From NCBI GenBank assembly GCA_044370375.1, contig JBILVQ010000174.1, positions 1-6,602 of the forward strand: a DNA stretch of 6,602 nt. The letters run 5' to 3'. Origin of the DNA: JBILVQ01 sp044370375. GTDB taxonomy: Bacteria; Bacteroidota; Bacteroidia; UBA4408. The notes beneath the pieces were generated by a model. It did not search any database. It was not told where the DNA came from and saw only the letters and a program-made list of their open reading frames with translations. Position 1 is the stretch's first letter. Each line of letters begins with the position of its first letter. The position numbers were made by a program, and so were the translations under genes. Shown one piece after another: positions 5,638 through 6,602 of this stretch.

Positions 5638-6602
5638 TCTACAATGAATTTTACAATTTTAGAGCTTCCATTTTTGTCAAGTAATTTTAAAATATATAAT
5701 CCCGATGCAAATTCTTTGCAGTCAACAATTACCTTATTGTTTGAAATGTTTTTAGCATAGAGAAGTTTACCAAAAGAGGAATAAATACTGAGAGATGCGA
5801 TGCCTTCAGTATTACTAATGTCTAGCGTTAACCGGTCGTTAACCGGATTAGGAAATATATTAAAATTATTGTTGTCTAGGCCATTATTCGATTTTATTTC
5901 CGTAGTAATTGTCCCCCAGTGTAAAGCATATAAAATTCCATTTGAATTATCGAAATGTAATTCTATGACATTTTCAGGACCAGAGAGTCCAACAGGAAAT
6001 GCAGGACTTGAAATCACACTATCTGAGTCAACATCTACTGAATATAAATGATTATTACTGCCAAAAACATAAACATGATTAATCTCATTAAAACTACTCC
6101 AAGTTGAAGTATACCCAAGAGTCGGTATAGAGCAAACAATTGTATACGTTCCGGTGCTAACATCTATCTGGGCAAGTTGTGTAGTAGAATTCATAACCAA
6201 TCCATATAGCGTTCCAGTGCTATTGTCAAATTGTTGTTCAAAGAAAGCGGTTGGAGCCGGAGTTGTAGTTATGATGCCGTTAGTTACATTAGTAGAATAA
6301 AAGTTACCTGAACTTTGTAAAACGAAAGCATGATTGGCTTCGTCAAAGAAAGTGACTCCATCCGATATGCCAACAACCGGTAATGTCGAGATAATAGTGG
6401 TTGAAGCGGTTGTAATGTCTATGGAAGCAACGAACATTTGTCCGCCACTTATGTAAAGTCCAAAAAGCGTATTAGACAGATTGTCATAATGTAATTCGCC
6501 AGCATTAAGTGAGAATAATGGCTGAGAAAGTATAGTACTTGTATTGGCGTCAACACAATATAAATGATTTACACCACCAAAATCTTTTCCTTTAAAAATA
6601 TA
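5631..6602 (-). CDS. T9SS-exported repeat protein, predicted beta-propeller, 5'-truncated by window edge
   Basis: The frame is open to the right edge with no stop, and repeat motifs continue upstream of ATG 6437, so that Met is internal and the N-terminus lies outside. The visible part is 323 aa. Counting from that Met, residues about 193-268 are a type A T9SS sorting domain: NIFPNP opening, LSIYSSFGKLLYAKNI, FASGLYILKL and a basic end FIVEK. This targets the protein across the outer membrane, after which the domain is normally cut off. Before it, sub-motifs recur every 85-92 residues: HLYSVD..., FDNSxGxLYGL, ID(V/I)(S/T)T and F(D/N)EANH. They are rich in Thr, Ser, Asn and Gly with alternating hydrophobics, as in beta-propeller blades. 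No catalytic motif is visible, so a binding, adhesive or structural role is an inference. Cys is rare. Transcription probably ends before the FISUMP gene. Confidence 0.88.
   Translation of the reverse strand, partial: YIFKGKDFGGVNHLYCVDANTSTILSQPLFSLNAGELHYDNLSNTLFGLYISGGQMFVASIDITTASTTIISTLPVVGISDGVTFFDEANHAFVLQSSGNFYSTNVTNGIITTTPAPTAFFEQQFDNSTGTLYGLVMNSTTQLAQIDVSTGTYTIVCSIPTLGYTSTWSSFNEINHVYVFGSNNHLYSVDVDSDSVISSPAFPVGLSGPENVIELHFDNSNGILYALHWGTITTEIKSNNGLDNNNFNIFPNPVNDRLTLDISNTEGIASLSIYSSFGKLLYAKNISNNKVIVDCKEFASGLYILKLLDKNGSSKIVKFIVEK
5918..6575 (-). repeat. Protein-level tandem repeats of about 85-92 residues in the T9SS protein
   Basis: Several short motifs recur in the same order. NHLYCVD / NFYSTN / HLYSVD are 87 and 85 residues apart. 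YDNLSNTLFGL / FDNSTGTLYGL / FDNSNGILYAL are 86 and 92 apart. IDITTASTTII / IDVSTGTYTIV are 85 apart, as are FDEANH / FNEINH. Each period has two similar LY-containing halves, which suggests two propeller blades per repeat. The third unit is cut short where the sorting domain begins. The periods were counted by hand. Confidence 0.6.

Noticed and set aside
6435..6437. ATG 6437 as the start of the T9SS protein
   Set aside because: No signal peptide follows it, and repeat motifs (HLYCVD, YDNLSNTLFGL) continue upstream in frame to the window edge.

Overview
The window reads as part of a Bacteroidota chromosome, probably a free-living or environmental member (Flavobacteriales/Chitinophagales-like). 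Four things support this: a protein ending in a type IX secretion (T9SS) sorting domain, a FISUMP (Fibrobacter succinogenes major paralogous) lipoprotein, promoter-like sites of the Bacteroidota type (TTTG plus TAnnTTTG), and AT-rich coding sequence with A-rich leaders and no strong Shine-Dalgarno sites. No RNA gene, CRISPR array, transposase or integrase was seen.

Left block, + strand (1-3411). The first gene is a Prc/Tsp-type S41 C-terminal processing peptidase with an intact Ser/Lys dyad. Its 5' end lies outside the window, and the first in-window ATG (90) is internal. Five bases after its stop comes a 348-aa secreted, mostly helical protein I cannot name with confidence. A RimJ/RimL-type GNAT acetyltransferase follows 29 bases later. 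The three probably form one transcription unit.

Junction (3412-3718, 307 bases). There is no credible gene here. It holds a weak terminator-like hairpin, a perfect 8-2-8 inverted repeat, a second nested dyad, and a textbook Bacteroidota promoter (TTTG-N18-TACCTTTG) pointing right. The promoter faces no + strand gene: the ATG behind it opens only a 4-codon ORF, and the next gene is convergent. This is the least explained signal in the window.

Right block, - strand (3719-6602). In transcription order: a T9SS-exported protein built of about 85-92-residue repeats, probably a beta-propeller (5' end outside the window); a terminator-like long stem; a FISUMP lipoprotein with its own TACCTTTG site; and, 42 bases further, a 202-aa secreted beta-rich protein of unknown function. 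All three are predicted to be exported, so the block looks like an accessory surface/secretome region next to a more housekeeping + strand block. I found no clear evidence of a new multi-gene system. The most useful leads are the orphan promoter, the protease-coupled 348-aa protein and the repeat architecture of the T9SS protein.
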